Shown here: one piece after another, positions 34,702 to 46,009 of the stretch
Position numbering within the stretch: the stretch's first letter is position 1
How the letters are laid out: each line of letters starts with the position of its first letter
Assembly (NCBI GenBank): GCA_014529385.2
Contig: CM043960.1
Coordinates: 75,558,410-75,622,409, forward strand
DNA: 64,000 nucleotides
From: Adiantum capillus-veneris
Taxonomy: Eukaryota; Streptophyta; Polypodiopsida; Polypodiales; Pteridaceae
Direction: 5' to 3'
Translations under genes and position numbers: made by a program
The notes under the pieces: model-generated
The model's database searches: none
What the model saw: only the letters and a program-made list of their open reading frames with translations
What the model was told of the DNA's origin: nothing

Positions 34702-35374
34702 CTTCTTTTTTTGGAAAATGATTCTTGCAACAACAATATGGATAATGCATCAAACTTGAGAACTTCAGGATTTCTTTGGGTCATAAGTATCCAAGTACTA
34801 GCAAAAGTCTGTTAAGAATCTGGTAAGGCATCAAGAATAGTTTGCGCAAGGATACTGTATGAAATGACTTCTCTCGCAGAAATAAGTTGCTCATTGATAT
34901 CTTGGATAGCAGCAAGGAAAGTGTCCATGTCATCTTTCTCATGCATAATCTTCGACTCTAGCTCTTTACGCAACAATGCAGTTTTTGCCTCATTGCGACT
35001 TGCATAAAGACCAGCCAAAATATCCCAAGCCTGTTTTGCTGATTTCGCTGAGCGAATGTGAGGAGTAATAGTGCGCTTCACAGACAATGCAATCAATGCA
35101 TGAGCCTCTGCATCTTTTACATCTTTTACATCCTAATGAGCTTCTTCTACCGTAGGCAAAACAACTTTAACAAGAGCAAGACATCGCCTACATCCTCAAC
35201 ATCGCCTACATCCTCAGAACCAGGACGTATATCAATACGCTGCACAATATTCCAGACACCGTTTGACACAAGAACATGTTGCATCATGTAAGCCCACATA
35301 GAGTAATTGTCCCGATCCAATCTATCCTCAGCAACAAACATCTTGAACACATGTGTGGTGTTGTTGTCAGCCAT
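34702..35374 (-). pseudogene. copia gag, copy B
   Basis: The ATG at 35372-35374 on minus opens the gag frame (MADNNTTHVFKMFVAED). It is shorter than in copy A because of a deletion of about 40 bases near 35180 and short tandem duplications, and it has an extra stop near 34812 from a G-to-T change. The AWDILAGLY block is intact at about 35000-35030. Confidence 0.8.
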
Positions 35375-35715
35375 GGCGAATACCTTCACCTAATGTGAAA
35401 ACTGCTTGAAAAGAGGAGAAACAAAGTGAGAACAACACATGCTATAATCATAGAAGACTATAAGGGACCTGTTATGCAAAGAATGACAGTGATAAAAATT
35501 CTACACAGAATGATGAAATAGCCTGTGTAGTATTGCTTGTAGTGGAAACGGAGGCCGAAATGAGCCCAAATCAAAATTTTAAGTAGACCAAGGTCTTCAA
35601 GCTTTCCCAAAATCTTTGTCGACCTACGAAGGCTTGCCAAAGCTCACAAAAATTGGAGAAAGTGAGAAGGCATGTGCTTGGGCTATTGGAGACTAAGTCT
35701 GGGAGGACGCAACCT

Positions 35716-35727
35716 GCTCTGATACCA
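35716..35727 (-). promoter_or_regulatory. primer-binding site of copia copy B
   Basis: Read on minus, TGGTATCAGAGC, an exact match to the usual initiator tRNA-Met primer site, two bases from the LTR. Confidence 0.88.
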
Positions 35728-35729
35728 AT

Positions 35730-35959
35730 TGTTTGAATTAGGGTTGCATGAAAACACACACAGCTTGTAGAAGACGAAGGAAGTCAAGGCACACAATAGA
35801 GAGTGTATTACTTAGTGTGCAATGGAAATATAAGCTAGCCCTAGAGTGATGGGCATATATACAATGCGCATGGGGGGGAAAAAATCCTAGTGAGGGAAAA
35901 AAATGCCCTGGCGGTCCAAGTGTGTTCACACACATCACTATCACATGTATATGGTAACA
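35730..35959 (-). repeat. 5' LTR of copia copy B
   Basis: 230 bp, TGTTTGAATTAGG...GGTAACA on plus, matching the copy A LTRs with a few differences. Confidence 0.88.
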
Positions 35960-36158
35960 ACCTTTGAGCACAAAAATGAGTGGTAGGGGAAGTTCTTGCT
36001 TGGGTTGGGTTTCTTCCTCTTGCTCCAATGTTTTTGAATTGGGGCGATTCTAAAAGTTAACATGGGTAGCCAAAAGACTCGGCCATTTCCTTGTGGGAAT
36101 TCAACCTTCTTATGGCCAAATTCTACGTGTTTATAACACTAAATTTGTCTCTCAATGG

Positions 36159-36575
36159 TCAAAAGAGCAGCATCTGCATGAACAAATGTGGTGGAGACTG
36201 GGGTTGGACAATTGGCTGCAGTATAAATGGCACTTTTGGTGCTCTAGAGTGCTGATTGGGGTAAGAAGGGAGTTCGTGCTTTCTACTTGTGGTAGTACCT
36301 CCCTTAAAAATGCTCCTGTGTCTAGACTTGGCCTGGATCACAATATCTGCCAATGATGCAAGTCCAAGGGACTCTACTTCAGGAGCCAAATCTTCTCCAA
36401 GCCCAATGATGAAGTGACTTAGCTTTTGTTCCTTAGTAATAAGAAAGCATATCCTAAAAGTCGGACAAATTCTTTATAGTAAGCTTCAACAAACCTATTC
36501 CCTAGCTCGTAAGAAATAAAATCATTCATCATCTAAGTGGTGGAATAGTCTAAGGGAGCACAATTCCCTACCTGG
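36159..36575 (-). pseudogene. gypsy gag fragment, minus strand, copy B
   Basis: Counterpart of 20058-20463 with the PEVESLGLASLADIVIQA segment near 36330-36385. An extra TAGTAATAAG segment near 36444 lies at the frameshift. Confidence 0.58.
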
Positions 36576-36949
36576 TTGACAAAACAAACACATATTTGGA
36601 TGTGCGGAGCATCTAAATGTGGAAGCTTGAGAAAGGAAAACTGTATCCTAGAGCGATCAGTAGAAGATAAAAGCTACATGCGAGAGCCATTCTTAGAGGA
36701 GCTATTTGAACCCTTTGGATGGGAGCAAATACTAGAGACTCTAGATGTCTATGTGAACAAGCTAACACCCATGAAATTTTATGATGCAGATGGTTTTGAC
36801 ATAATGCGCTTCCAGATGGTGAATGCTATCTTGGAACCAAAAGTGGAAACCAAAATGATGGAAACTCATGAAATGATCGATTTTAAATGAACAGTGGATG
36901 AGCTTTTCACTTGAGATGTGAGTAACAATAATAAGGAGGAGCTTCATGA
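36576..36949 (+). pseudogene. gypsy2-family linker fragment, copy B
   Basis: Counterpart of 20464-20836 with the THIWMCGASKCGSL motif. It ends earlier because of a TGA at 36888-36890. Confidence 0.78.
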
Positions 36950-38704
36950 TGAAGGGAAAGGGATCGTGCTAGCTAGGGTGGATGAAAGACAAACATCGTG
37001 TGCACAAGTGAGTGTGTGTAGGCTAGGTTATCACTCAAGTGAATTAGGTTCCAAGATGAATTAACTTGGACTCATAAACACAATCTTGAGTAGTTGTTAA
37101 GCCATTACAAGCTCACCATAAACAAGAGAGATGTAACTTAAACAAGTGCTTCTTTTCCCCTTTTGTTGTGCAATCAAGTTTTATTGAAAAACAACTACAA
37201 CACAAAAATATTGATGTAAAAGTATTGCTAATGATGTTATCGGTTTTCTCTCCCCTTGAAGTGAATTTTGAAATTTCCCCATGGTGCCTTGGAGCAGTCT
37301 TTGTACTTGGAGACTCTCCAAGGCCAGTGTCTAGGCTCCGTACAATAACACAATGACATTATCCTCCTTAATGATAGATGTAGTGACATACATTGCAAAA
37401 ATTGTTATTGGCTGTAAGATTTTCAATTTTAATGTGTACTTTAAAATTTTCCTTCAATGTGAAGTACCTCTTCACCGAGGTGAAGTCACTCTTCATGATC
37501 TTCGATTGCTTGGGGAAGCCTTTGAAGTTCCATGAAGCCTCAAGGCTTGGCTTTGAATAGTCTTAGAGCCCCTTTGAAAGTGCTTGAAGATTTTACTGGG
37601 CCTCATAGCCTACGATGCTTGTGCTCATGAGAAGGGCTCTTACAAGATCTTGATGCTTCTCTATGCGGGATTGCACCCCCTTTTATGCTCGTCTCCCTTT
37701 GTGTGCTTGGACGCTTGGCGGTGCAGGAACCTCCCCGTGAAAGGAGTGCCTTGGTGGCGTGGGACTAGGGGCCCTCTGAGGGTGGAGCCGGGTCAAAGGG
37801 AGCACCTTGGTGTCGTGGGAGCGTCACGTGCGGATGTTGACCCAAAGGGTGTGCTTGGTGTGCACGGTTGCTTGGGGACCTGCCTTCTAAACTCGCTATA
37901 TTTCACTACCAAGGTCAAGTCTGACCATAGTCCCCCGCAAAATCCACAAAAGGTTTTGACCACCGAACCTCGCGGAGAGCAATACTCTACTTTCAACGGA
38001 GTAAGCCAACTAACCCCATGTGCTTGGTTGTGAGTGTGTCCAAAAATAGCCAATATAAACGTGCAATAACAGAGCTTCACACACATTACACACACCTAAT
38101 AATAACATAAATTTGGGAAAGGAGAGGAGGGGGCTCTCATGCGTGGTTTGTAGAGTTTGAGGGCTGTATGGGAAGCTATCAATGAGCACTTCAAATTGAT
38201 GTGCGTGATGCTAGAAGAAAATGAGTTGGATGAAATTAATTGAAGAGGCGAACCATGCAAAAATCGACACTAAAAAGAAATCTAAATGCAAATGTTAATT
38301 TAGGAAAACACTGATTTTCTACTAATTGCGAGTTTCTCTCATAGATGAATGCAATGAACGTGCCCAAAATCCATGAGATTCACAATGCGATTGTGTATCT
38401 TATTGCTACTAATACTTAATGAAAGAGAAGAGAAATCAAGTGTGTAATTAGAGGAATTAATTAGAGAATGCTAATCACTAACACACAAATGCATTACAAC
38501 AATACTAGCTAGCAAACCATGTAGCTCTGATACCACTTGAAGGGAATGGGATTGTGCTAGCTAGGGTGACAAACATCGTGTACACAAGTGAGTGTGTGAG
38601 GCTAGGTTATCACTCAAGCAAATTAGGTTCCAAGATGAATTATCTTGGACTCATAAAACACAATCTTGAGTAGTTGTTAAGCCATCACAAGCTCACCATA
38701 AACA
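36950..38704 (-). mobile_element. small non-autonomous LTR element, copy B
   Basis: Duplicate of 20837-22602. LTRs 36950-37124 and 38538-38704, with a perfect tRNA-Met primer site at 38524-38535 on minus. Both LTRs are near full length here. The interior again shows no coding motif; copy B lacks about 42 bases that copy A has near 21709-21750. Confidence 0.78.
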
Positions 38705-39560
38705 AGCAATCATAAAAGGATTTGAGTATATGTTAGCATACAATACCCCTTAAGAGTAATGCTAAAGCGCACATACAAAATCCTACACTTACAATGAGAA
38801 TTTGCAAAGAAAATCAAAGAGGAAATAGATAACTTAAAGAGGTGGAGTTTATCTATGAGATCAAATACACAGATTTGGTGTCGCCAATTGTGGTAGTGCC
38901 AAAAAAGAATGGCAAATTGGGAGTGTGTGTGAATCTCAAGTAGATAAATGCTACCGTTATAAGAGACAACTATCCCTTACCCACCATCACATATCATGTG
39001 ATTGAGAGAGTTGCAGACAAGGAAGATTACAAATTTCTTGATGGCTTTTCAAGCTATAACCAGTTTTCTATAAAGCCAGAGGATCATCACAAAACGGCCT
39101 TTGCAATAGAGTGGGCCATATTTGCTTGTAGGGTGATGCCATTCGGCTTGACCGATGCACTTGCCACATTCTAGAGAGGCTGATGAGTCACGCGTTCAAA
39201 GAATATCTAAGATAATTCTTAGAAATTTACATGGAAGACTTATGTGTGCATTCTCTATTGAGAAACGAACATATTGAGCACCTAAAAAAGATCTTTGAGA
39301 AGTATAAAACATATCGCATCTGCTTTAATCCAAAAAAATGTGTCTTCATGGTAAGATAGGAAAAGATTTTAGGACATATCGTGTCCAAAAATAGCATTTC
39401 CGTAGATGTTGAGAAGATACAAGTTATTGTTCTCTTGAGAAGATACAAGTTATTGTTTCTCTTCCAAGACCCACAAAAGTTAGGAAGGTATAAGCATTTA
39501 TGGGCCATTGTGGCTATTATCAAAGGTTTATCTATATGTATGCAGTCATTACAAAACCTC
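38705..39560 (+). pseudogene. gypsy2-family reverse transcriptase fragment, copy B
   Basis: Counterpart of 22603-23455. The catalytic box reads Y-M-E-D (39228-39239), one Asp changed to Glu, while copy A keeps YMDD. A 28-bp tandem duplication near 39406-39460 shifts the frame after the LGH motif. Confidence 0.84.
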
Positions 39561-39959
39561 TCTATGCTCTCATCGCAAAAGGGTCATATGTGGTGAGGTT
39601 TTTTGAGCGAGGATATTCTTGAATGTTAAGATATCCTCGGTGATACAGGTTGCTGAAGTTTCGCATTATGGTATCCTCACCATAGGTTATGTACCTTACG
39701 GGACATTTTGCTTGACGTTATGTATTGCAGTCACTTTGTCACAAATACTTGATAGCTTATGCCAATATTTACTCTCTTGAGTTGATTTGATGCTTTTTTA
39801 TGTGTCATTTGAATTGAGTTTTCACTTGTCATACAAAGAAGACTCTGTCAACAAATTTTTCTCATGAGTCTATCATTGCAATTTTTTGACAGTCTAAGCA
39901 CCGTGTTGGCTTGATATTTGCTCTTGTAAAGGAGGTCTGTCAAAATTTCACCAGGTTTT

Positions 39960-40357
39960 CTCACCATAATTATTGACATTCTCACCAAAGTGCTCAATTC
40001 TTGTTAAAGTGGAATCTTCTATTGAGAAGGACATTAACAATATTAGAAAGTTCAAAGACAAAAATTATTTGAGTGAAAAGAGAAAATCCATGATGTGCTA
40101 ACCCTAAAAGGCCAATTAGAGCCGATCTTTAAGGGGTTAGTTGAATTTGTGTATTTCACCATAGTGGATGAAGCTATTGCTAAATTCTTATTATACAAGC
40201 CATGCAATACATATGAGAGCAAAAGTACAAGTAACAAGGTGTACTTGATAAAGAATCTCTTTGAACTTTGCATGAAAGAAGGTGACACAATTTCTAATCA
40301 CTTGAATGTGTTCAATATACTTTTTGATCAATTGACATCACAGGGATTAGAGTTTGA
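39960..40357 (+). pseudogene. copia gag fragment, copy B
   Basis: Counterpart of 23843-24232. The stretch from LKGQLEPI to ITSQGLEF-like sequence is open here because the in-frame stop of copy A is absent (TTATACAAGCC in place of TAAAAGTC). It is cut at 40357 by the gypsy2 LTR. Confidence 0.75.
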
Positions 40358-41251
40358 TGTTGGCAGTCAAACCAAACGAGCGCCCTTCAAGTTGACCTCT
40401 TTATTTTGAGACCCAAATTTTGATGTCCATCATTTTTTGAAAAGCTTTGTAATTGTTTGACAGTCTTTGATTTTATTTAGATCACTGTTTGTGCTACATC
40501 CGAGTTGTATAATTTATAAATGAGTCCAAGCCTTGTAAAGTCGGCCAGTGGCCAAGCGAGCCCTAGGTATAAAACACTTATCATTCTTAAAAGTTTTGAG
40601 TTTGAGTTTTGGAGCATATGACTGAGAGCAAGTACTCTCATGCGCCTTGTAATCCTTATTTCTTGAGCTCTAGTAATCACATTTTGATTTCAAAACTTGC
40701 AATGTGTTCCTTGTCTATTGTTCTTTCATTCAAGTATAATCATTGTTGATTTTGTTGTGGTTTACGGCTACACATTAATAGGCTAATTCTGCTGTTTTGA
40801 GTGTGTTAATGGCTGTTTTTGACATTCCAACCATAGGAGAGTATTCCTAGACGATAGGGCGACCATTCTGGTATGTTCTATTGTAGTTTCTAAGACCTTG
40901 ATCATGATGGATCGTGATTTTGGTACCTCATCAGATTGCAACCAACCTTGGCAGGTTAGTGTCTCTAAGTGTCTTAGATGTCCTCCCAAAGTTTTGTAAC
41001 ATTTGGACTTCATTTGAGTGCCAAAACGCGTTGATGACTGAGTGCGATGGCATAGGAAATAGGTAGGTTGCCAAATCCAAGAGTGATAGATTTGCTAGTG
41101 TTAGAGATATCGTTGATGTGTAGGTTCACTTCTGGAGGTTGACACACTCAAAGAGTATCTGTGCTCCATCCGAGTCGCTTCCCTGAGTATTGAAATTATG
41201 TAAGTGCCAAATAGCTATGCTATAGACATCCATCACAGCGACTTGCTAACA
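40358..41251 (+). repeat. 5' LTR of gypsy2, copy B
   Basis: TGTTGGC...GCTAACA, 894 bp, TATAAAA at 40568-40574. Counterpart of 24233-25143. Confidence 0.82.
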
Positions 41252-41271
41252 TTGGCACCATTGCCAGAGAT
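41252..41271 (+). promoter_or_regulatory. gypsy2 primer-binding site
   Basis: TTGGCACCATTGCCAGAGA directly after the LTR; same position and type as 25144-25163 with two changes. Confidence 0.7.
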
Positions 41272-41323
41272 AGCAATCCTTAGGTGGTGAGTGACCTAAT
41301 CGTAGCTTTTTACTTATAGACCT

Positions 41324-42130
41324 TTGATTTTGATTTTTGATTCATTTACACTTTAGCAGTCAGGCAGCTAAACACGGGGTTTAGTGCTTGGTAGAGGCTA
41401 GAAGTCGGGGACTTGCTAGATCTACTCTTGAGAGTTTTTAGGAGTTATGGGTTAGATACAAAAGCATTTCATTCTGCATATTTTTTGATTCTTTGAAATT
41501 ATTGTTCCATATTTTGTTTTTCTTCCAGTTTTGCATCATTTGTTGTAGAATTAGGTTAGGTAACATCTATAACCATCAAATTGAGCAAAAAGGATAAGGG
41601 AAAATACTGTCAAAACCATATTTTGGTTGTCGAGACCATAAACTCTGAAAATCTTAGAAATTTGATGGTTGGAGCTCAAAAGTAAAATGCAAACCCAAAA
41701 ATAAGTGAGGAAAGGGGTGAACTAGGCTAAAGAAGACCGATTTGGAAAGTTTTAGTCCAAAATGTGCAGGAACATGGATCGTGACTCATGACCCCTTGAG
41801 ACAATTTGGATAGAAACTGATACCAGACCAATGGGGTTCCAAATCTCCAGATATACACTTTTGGTGAAAAATTGACACATCTTACTCATCTAAATCAAGA
41901 AATTAGGCACACAAACCTTGGAAATAGACAAAAATTGGGCCTTTTTGACTTTTTGGTTTCCAAACTAAAAAATAAGTGAAAATCTAACCTCTACAGGATA
42001 CAAGCATACAACCGACCGAATTTCATGACCAGATGAGATGGAACATGGATCATGATTCATGACCCCATGAAGCATCTTAGGTTGAGATTTAGGCAATGGG
42101 AAGCTGGCATCATTTGTAACAATATTTCTA
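41324..42130. other. gypsy2 untranslated leader
   Basis: About 0.8 kb between primer site and the first gag-like frame, with no coding visible. Two copies of a segment around GAACATGGATC-TGA-TCATGACCCC occur at 41770-41795 and 42041-42066, about 271 bases apart. Confidence 0.5.
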
Positions 42131-43500
42131 AAGGCCACCATAGCAAGAAACAACAAAAAGTTGACCAAAACACCAAAATACAACCTGCAACAAGTCAAAG
42201 GCAAGTTTCACGAGAATAGAAACCCTACTGCTCAAGACCAATCAAGCCGTATTTCAATAGAGGGTAATGTCAATCAAGGGACCATACCTACCTTAGAGCC
42301 AATATTGCAGGAAAGTCTTTTTGATACTTCTTCAGAAAGATCATATACCTATATGGATGAGGGATCCGAAACTATGAGTTTCGAGGAAGAAACCAAATTG
42401 GGAGCGAGACCATCGCAACTTGCATCAAATCTAAAACTTTTGCAACTACAATACCATTTTGAAAATGAATAGGGTGGTCAAATCTACAAAGACGATATGG
42501 ATCACCACTAACTTGTCAAAATTGAAGAGAGGCCTAGTGAGCTTAAGCTTGTAGTGCCCATAGATTATAGTGGTGATCGATATTTCAATGAGGAGGGAAA
42601 CATGTATGTAGTTGTGCTTGACATTTTTCATTTTTGACAAGTGGGGATTAACAGACACAAAAGAAAAGGTTGACGTAGAGCTTGAGGAGAATCCATCAAA
42701 GTTGGACATTCCTAATGCTAACCTTAGACGAGTAAATGTGGCTACTCGCGTCAACACCGACAATACGCATGTGGACTTACATAAGCATGATAATGGAGAG
42801 AGAATACTCTGTTATACAGGTGTGGGAGCCCAATGTGAAGGAGTTGATAGAATAGAAATACTTGTATATATTCATGTTTGAAGTGGAGAGAGATGCGAAG
42901 ATAGTCATGTTAGACAAGTATGGTTGAAAGGATTCGGTGGTGAGTTATAACGATCTTGGGGGAGATACATACTTTGGGGGACTATTCCATCAATACTATG
43001 TCACCCTAGTGTGCACAGACCTACTGTATCAGAAACAACACGACTGAAAACTACGAGAGTGAATCCTTTGAAATCTCATGTTGGAGACACTTTCAGTTGA
43101 CCCCATCTCTCTAAATCAAAACTGATGGGATCCTTGGATTCTCGGGTTCCTATGTCTACACTTCAAGGTAGTGATATCCCATATATGATGTTAAGGACAA
43201 GGGTGCTGAATATCAGAACCAAGAGTCATGATGTAAGAATAGAGGAAAGGATGGCTGACCAAACCCATTCCAGAGCACCTATCAGTGGTTAAGAAATGAG
43301 GGATGGAATTCCAGGAGAACCTAGAATGATGAGGATGGTTGCAAAAACTCAAATAATGCAACCTTCTCAAGTGGCCAAATGTGTGTCAAAGAAGTACAAC
43401 CGATTGAGGAAACCATACGCACATGTATCTATTTTTAAGCAAGCCTTAAGGGCGAAACAAGTAGCGGATTTCCAAACGTAATACAAGGGATTTGATTTAA
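42131..43500 (+). pseudogene. gypsy2 gag, N-terminal part
   Basis: A plus frame from about 42161 to 42472 is rich in Ser, Glu and Gln and fits the variable N-terminal region of gypsy gag; further broken frames follow to 43500. No zinc knuckle or capsid motif lies here. The last frame before the insertion runs into the TTAA at 43497-43500 and continues in register after the TTAA at 44823-44826. Confidence is limited because this gag region is poorly conserved. Confidence 0.55.
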
Positions 43501-44822
43501 CACTAGAATGGTAACCTAACACGACATAAAAGTGTCCTTTCAGGGTTTTGGGAAAAAAATCCAAAACCATAGTAGATCCACTCATTTTGAAAAATCCTTT
43601 CACGAGCTTATAGTTCAATAACTACTACATAAGGAAAAAAATGAGAAACTTGTAATTTTTCTCATCCCTTGGTCACTACAAGCCTCCAAAGTTGATGGAC
43701 CAGTGCATTTTGCCCAAAACAACAATTTCTTTGGTTGATTGCATATAAATAAGAGTGGAGATTTTTGTAGGACATGAGATAAAATGCCTCGTTAACTTCA
43801 ATGGGTTGGTGACCAAAATATTTGGTTGCTTTTACCTCACTATTTTTCTTTTGGGCAAAAACAATAGGTACAAAAAAGTTGCATTTTTGCCATTCTTCGT
43901 GCCTATCATAAAAGTTTCTATAGTCACGCTCAATACAGATACTATATACATGTTTTGTTAGTTCCCTTTGGGCCTCTGGATTCAAAAGGAGCCATGGATC
44001 ATGTCAAAAGGATAATGGATCTCTTACAATTGGAACCTTGGGGGCAATGATAAAGTGCTAAATACAGCAAACATGAAAAAACTGGGTTTAGCATTATGAC
44101 CTCTAGAAACCCATAGAAACTACTCAATATCTAGCCAAGTTTGTAGTCTATGATTAGATATGGTCACTACCTACAAAATACAGACAATTGGCCTAAGAAA
44201 CTAGCAATGTTGAGAAAGTTATACTTGCTACTCTAAAATGTATCGTATTCTTCAGCAATCAAAAAACTCAACCATCATCATATACTATGCTATATAGCAT
44301 ATTAGGTCCCCCAAAACTCAAGGAAGATTAGCTTTATGTTATACATTACACTTACACAATCAAAATTGAATTTGGAAGCCACCAAAAAAATCATAAAAGT
44401 GCTAATTTTGGCCAAAAAACAAGATTATGCAATTCTTGTAAATTGGTCATAACTTTCAATTTGAACACTTAGCTCTCCCTACAAGCATCAAAACATGTTG
44501 AGAACTATAAAGGCCTAACCTCTAGTTATCTAAACATGAAGTTTAGGGTGGTATAGTTGCCAAAAATTGAAAAAAAGCCAAAAACAGGACTCGTTTTTTC
44601 ACACAGTTTAGGTTCAAAAATGTTGTGCAAGAGTAAAGTTAATGGTGAGATCGATACTAAAAAAAAAATGCTAAGTTTTTTTCAGCTCATAAGGCAACTT
44701 TGTGGATATATAGCACCTAAAAATTCATTTTCATACTCTTCAAATAATTCAAGCAAAATGGTCACTTAACAGGACACAAAAGTGTCCAACGACATAAAAG
44801 TGTCATGTTTACCATTCTAGTG
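43501..44822. mobile_element. piggyBac-like non-autonomous DNA transposon in gypsy2 gag
   Basis: Both ends carry the perfect 14-bp terminal inverted repeat CACTAGAATGGTAA, and both flanks are TTAA (43497-43500 and 44823-44826), the target duplicated by piggyBac transposases. The canonical piggyBac end, CCCTAGAAAGATA, agrees at 10 of 13 positions. Inside each end lies a GACATAAAAGTGTC-type quasi-palindrome (43523-43536; 44790-44803), and GGACACAAAAGTGTCC is at 44772-44787. Skipping the element plus one TTAA keeps the gypsy gag frame, which shows the empty site. The 1.3-kb interior is AT-rich; the longest frame (minus 43662-43985, 107 codons) shows no transposase motif I recognise, so it is probably mobilised in trans. 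Confidence 0.85.
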
Positions 44823-45500
44823 TTAACATTAGAGGGAATGATATTGACTTGGTTCCAACTACTAAATAGTAGAGATTTTTTGAACATTGATCAACTCTTG
44901 CAAGAGTTTGCCAAGGAATTCTCTAAGAGGAGAATCAAGCACAACATTTCTCAAATTTATGCCTTTTAACAAAAGGAAAATGAACAGGTGAAAGAAGCTT
45001 CACTTCGCTTCAAGCAATACATCGAAAGATGTCCAGTACAAGAGTTACCACAGGACGATCGCTTATCGGTTCTCTTTATAGAGGGGTTGAGAAACAAAAC
45101 TCTCAAAAAGGACTTACACTTGAAGGCATGCACAACATTCGAACAAGTCACTAGGGAAGCATTGTACCTGGTTGACAATTGCAAAACATAGAGGGAGGTA
45201 ACGAAGGATGAAGAGACAAACACTGATAGTACCTCTTCTACCACCAGTGAGTCAACTGAAAAATGTAGTGCTTATGCTTCAATCACACAAACACTAGCAA
45301 CACCTCTTCTACTACCAATGAGTCAATTGCAAAACGTAGTATTCCTCCTTCAATCACACAAGATGTGGATCAGCTAGTTGAAGAAATCGTATGCACGATG
45401 AATCAGACCTATAAACAAAACCCCAACCTGAGACCGCAGCAACCAGAAGTAGTCAATGCTCCAAGAGTGTTGAAGTGGTGCACCATTGAGCAGAAAATAC
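44823..45500 (+). pseudogene. gypsy2 gag capsid domain
   Basis: Right after the insertion the frame shows LTWFQLL, then LLQEFAKEFSKRR and, after a TAA near 44969, ASLRFKQYIERC, FIEGLRNKTLKKDL and TTFEQVTREAL. This is the standard C-terminal half of the Retrotrans_gag capsid domain, which assembles the particle. Stops at about 44969 and 45189 break it. Confidence 0.82.
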
Positions 45501-46009
45501 ATGAACCATGACACTAGTGATTGCTTCTATAATCATAATTACATGAGGAAAAGTCCATATGTGCTACCACCGGTACAAGAATTTCTACCACCTCTAAGGT
45601 ATCAAATCAGACCCAACAACACTATACAAGAAGGAGGAGACAAATCACAACAAGTGTTGGGATAACATCCACCTTTGCCTCATGACACTAGAGCCATTGT
45701 GCATTACACATAGCCAACAAAGTCACTCATAGCCCAACCGATGATGCCACCAATTGTTTAATATGAGGAACCAATAAAAAACCATGTGAGAGAGACTAAC
45801 AATGTAGCTTATGCCAGTGAGGAAAGTCCATTTTGGGTTAGTGTTGATGAAGCTATTGAACCTTCGTTTGTGACTCAAACTTCTAGAAATCAATTCACAA
45901 TGGATAAAAATACGCTCATGTTCAGAACAAACTAGAACTACAAGCCTCTAGGGGATATTTGCTTAGTGCAGGCTAGCCAATGGGGATGCAACTAGCAGCC
46001 CAACTAGAG

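Larger units (their letters stand above)
31087..35959 (-). mobile_element. Ty1/copia retrotransposon, copy B
   Basis: Duplicate of the element at 14989-19845. 5' LTR 35730-35959, 3' LTR 31087-31318 followed by a 57-bp fold-back insertion. The candidate target duplication is the same one-mismatch pair, GCCTT (31082-31086) and ACCTT (35960-35964), as expected if the element was already in place when the block duplicated. Its primer site keeps the canonical sequence. Most disabling lesions are shared with copy A; some are private, including a mutated protease active site. Confidence 0.92.
28430..41323. repeat. 12.9-kb direct repeat, copy B
   Basis: Same content and order as copy A. Copy B alone carries several short duplications: a 23-bp tandem copy near 29011-29056, a 57-bp fold-back insertion at 31319-31375, a 12-bp one near 35109-35132, an 18-bp one near 35180-35217 and a 28-bp one near 39406-39460. 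Its right edge lies in the gypsy2 leader, after which gypsy2 coding sequence continues. Confidence 0.95.

Noticed and set aside
12345-41323. The two 12.9-kb repeats as LTRs of one giant retrotransposon
   Set aside because: Their ends are not TG...CA, no primer site or polypurine tract sits at the inner edges, and they contain nested elements on both strands. Duplication is simpler.
43662-43985. 107-codon minus frame inside the piggyBac-like element as a transposase
   Set aside because: I could not see the DDE positions or any piggyBac transposase motif, so no function is claimed.
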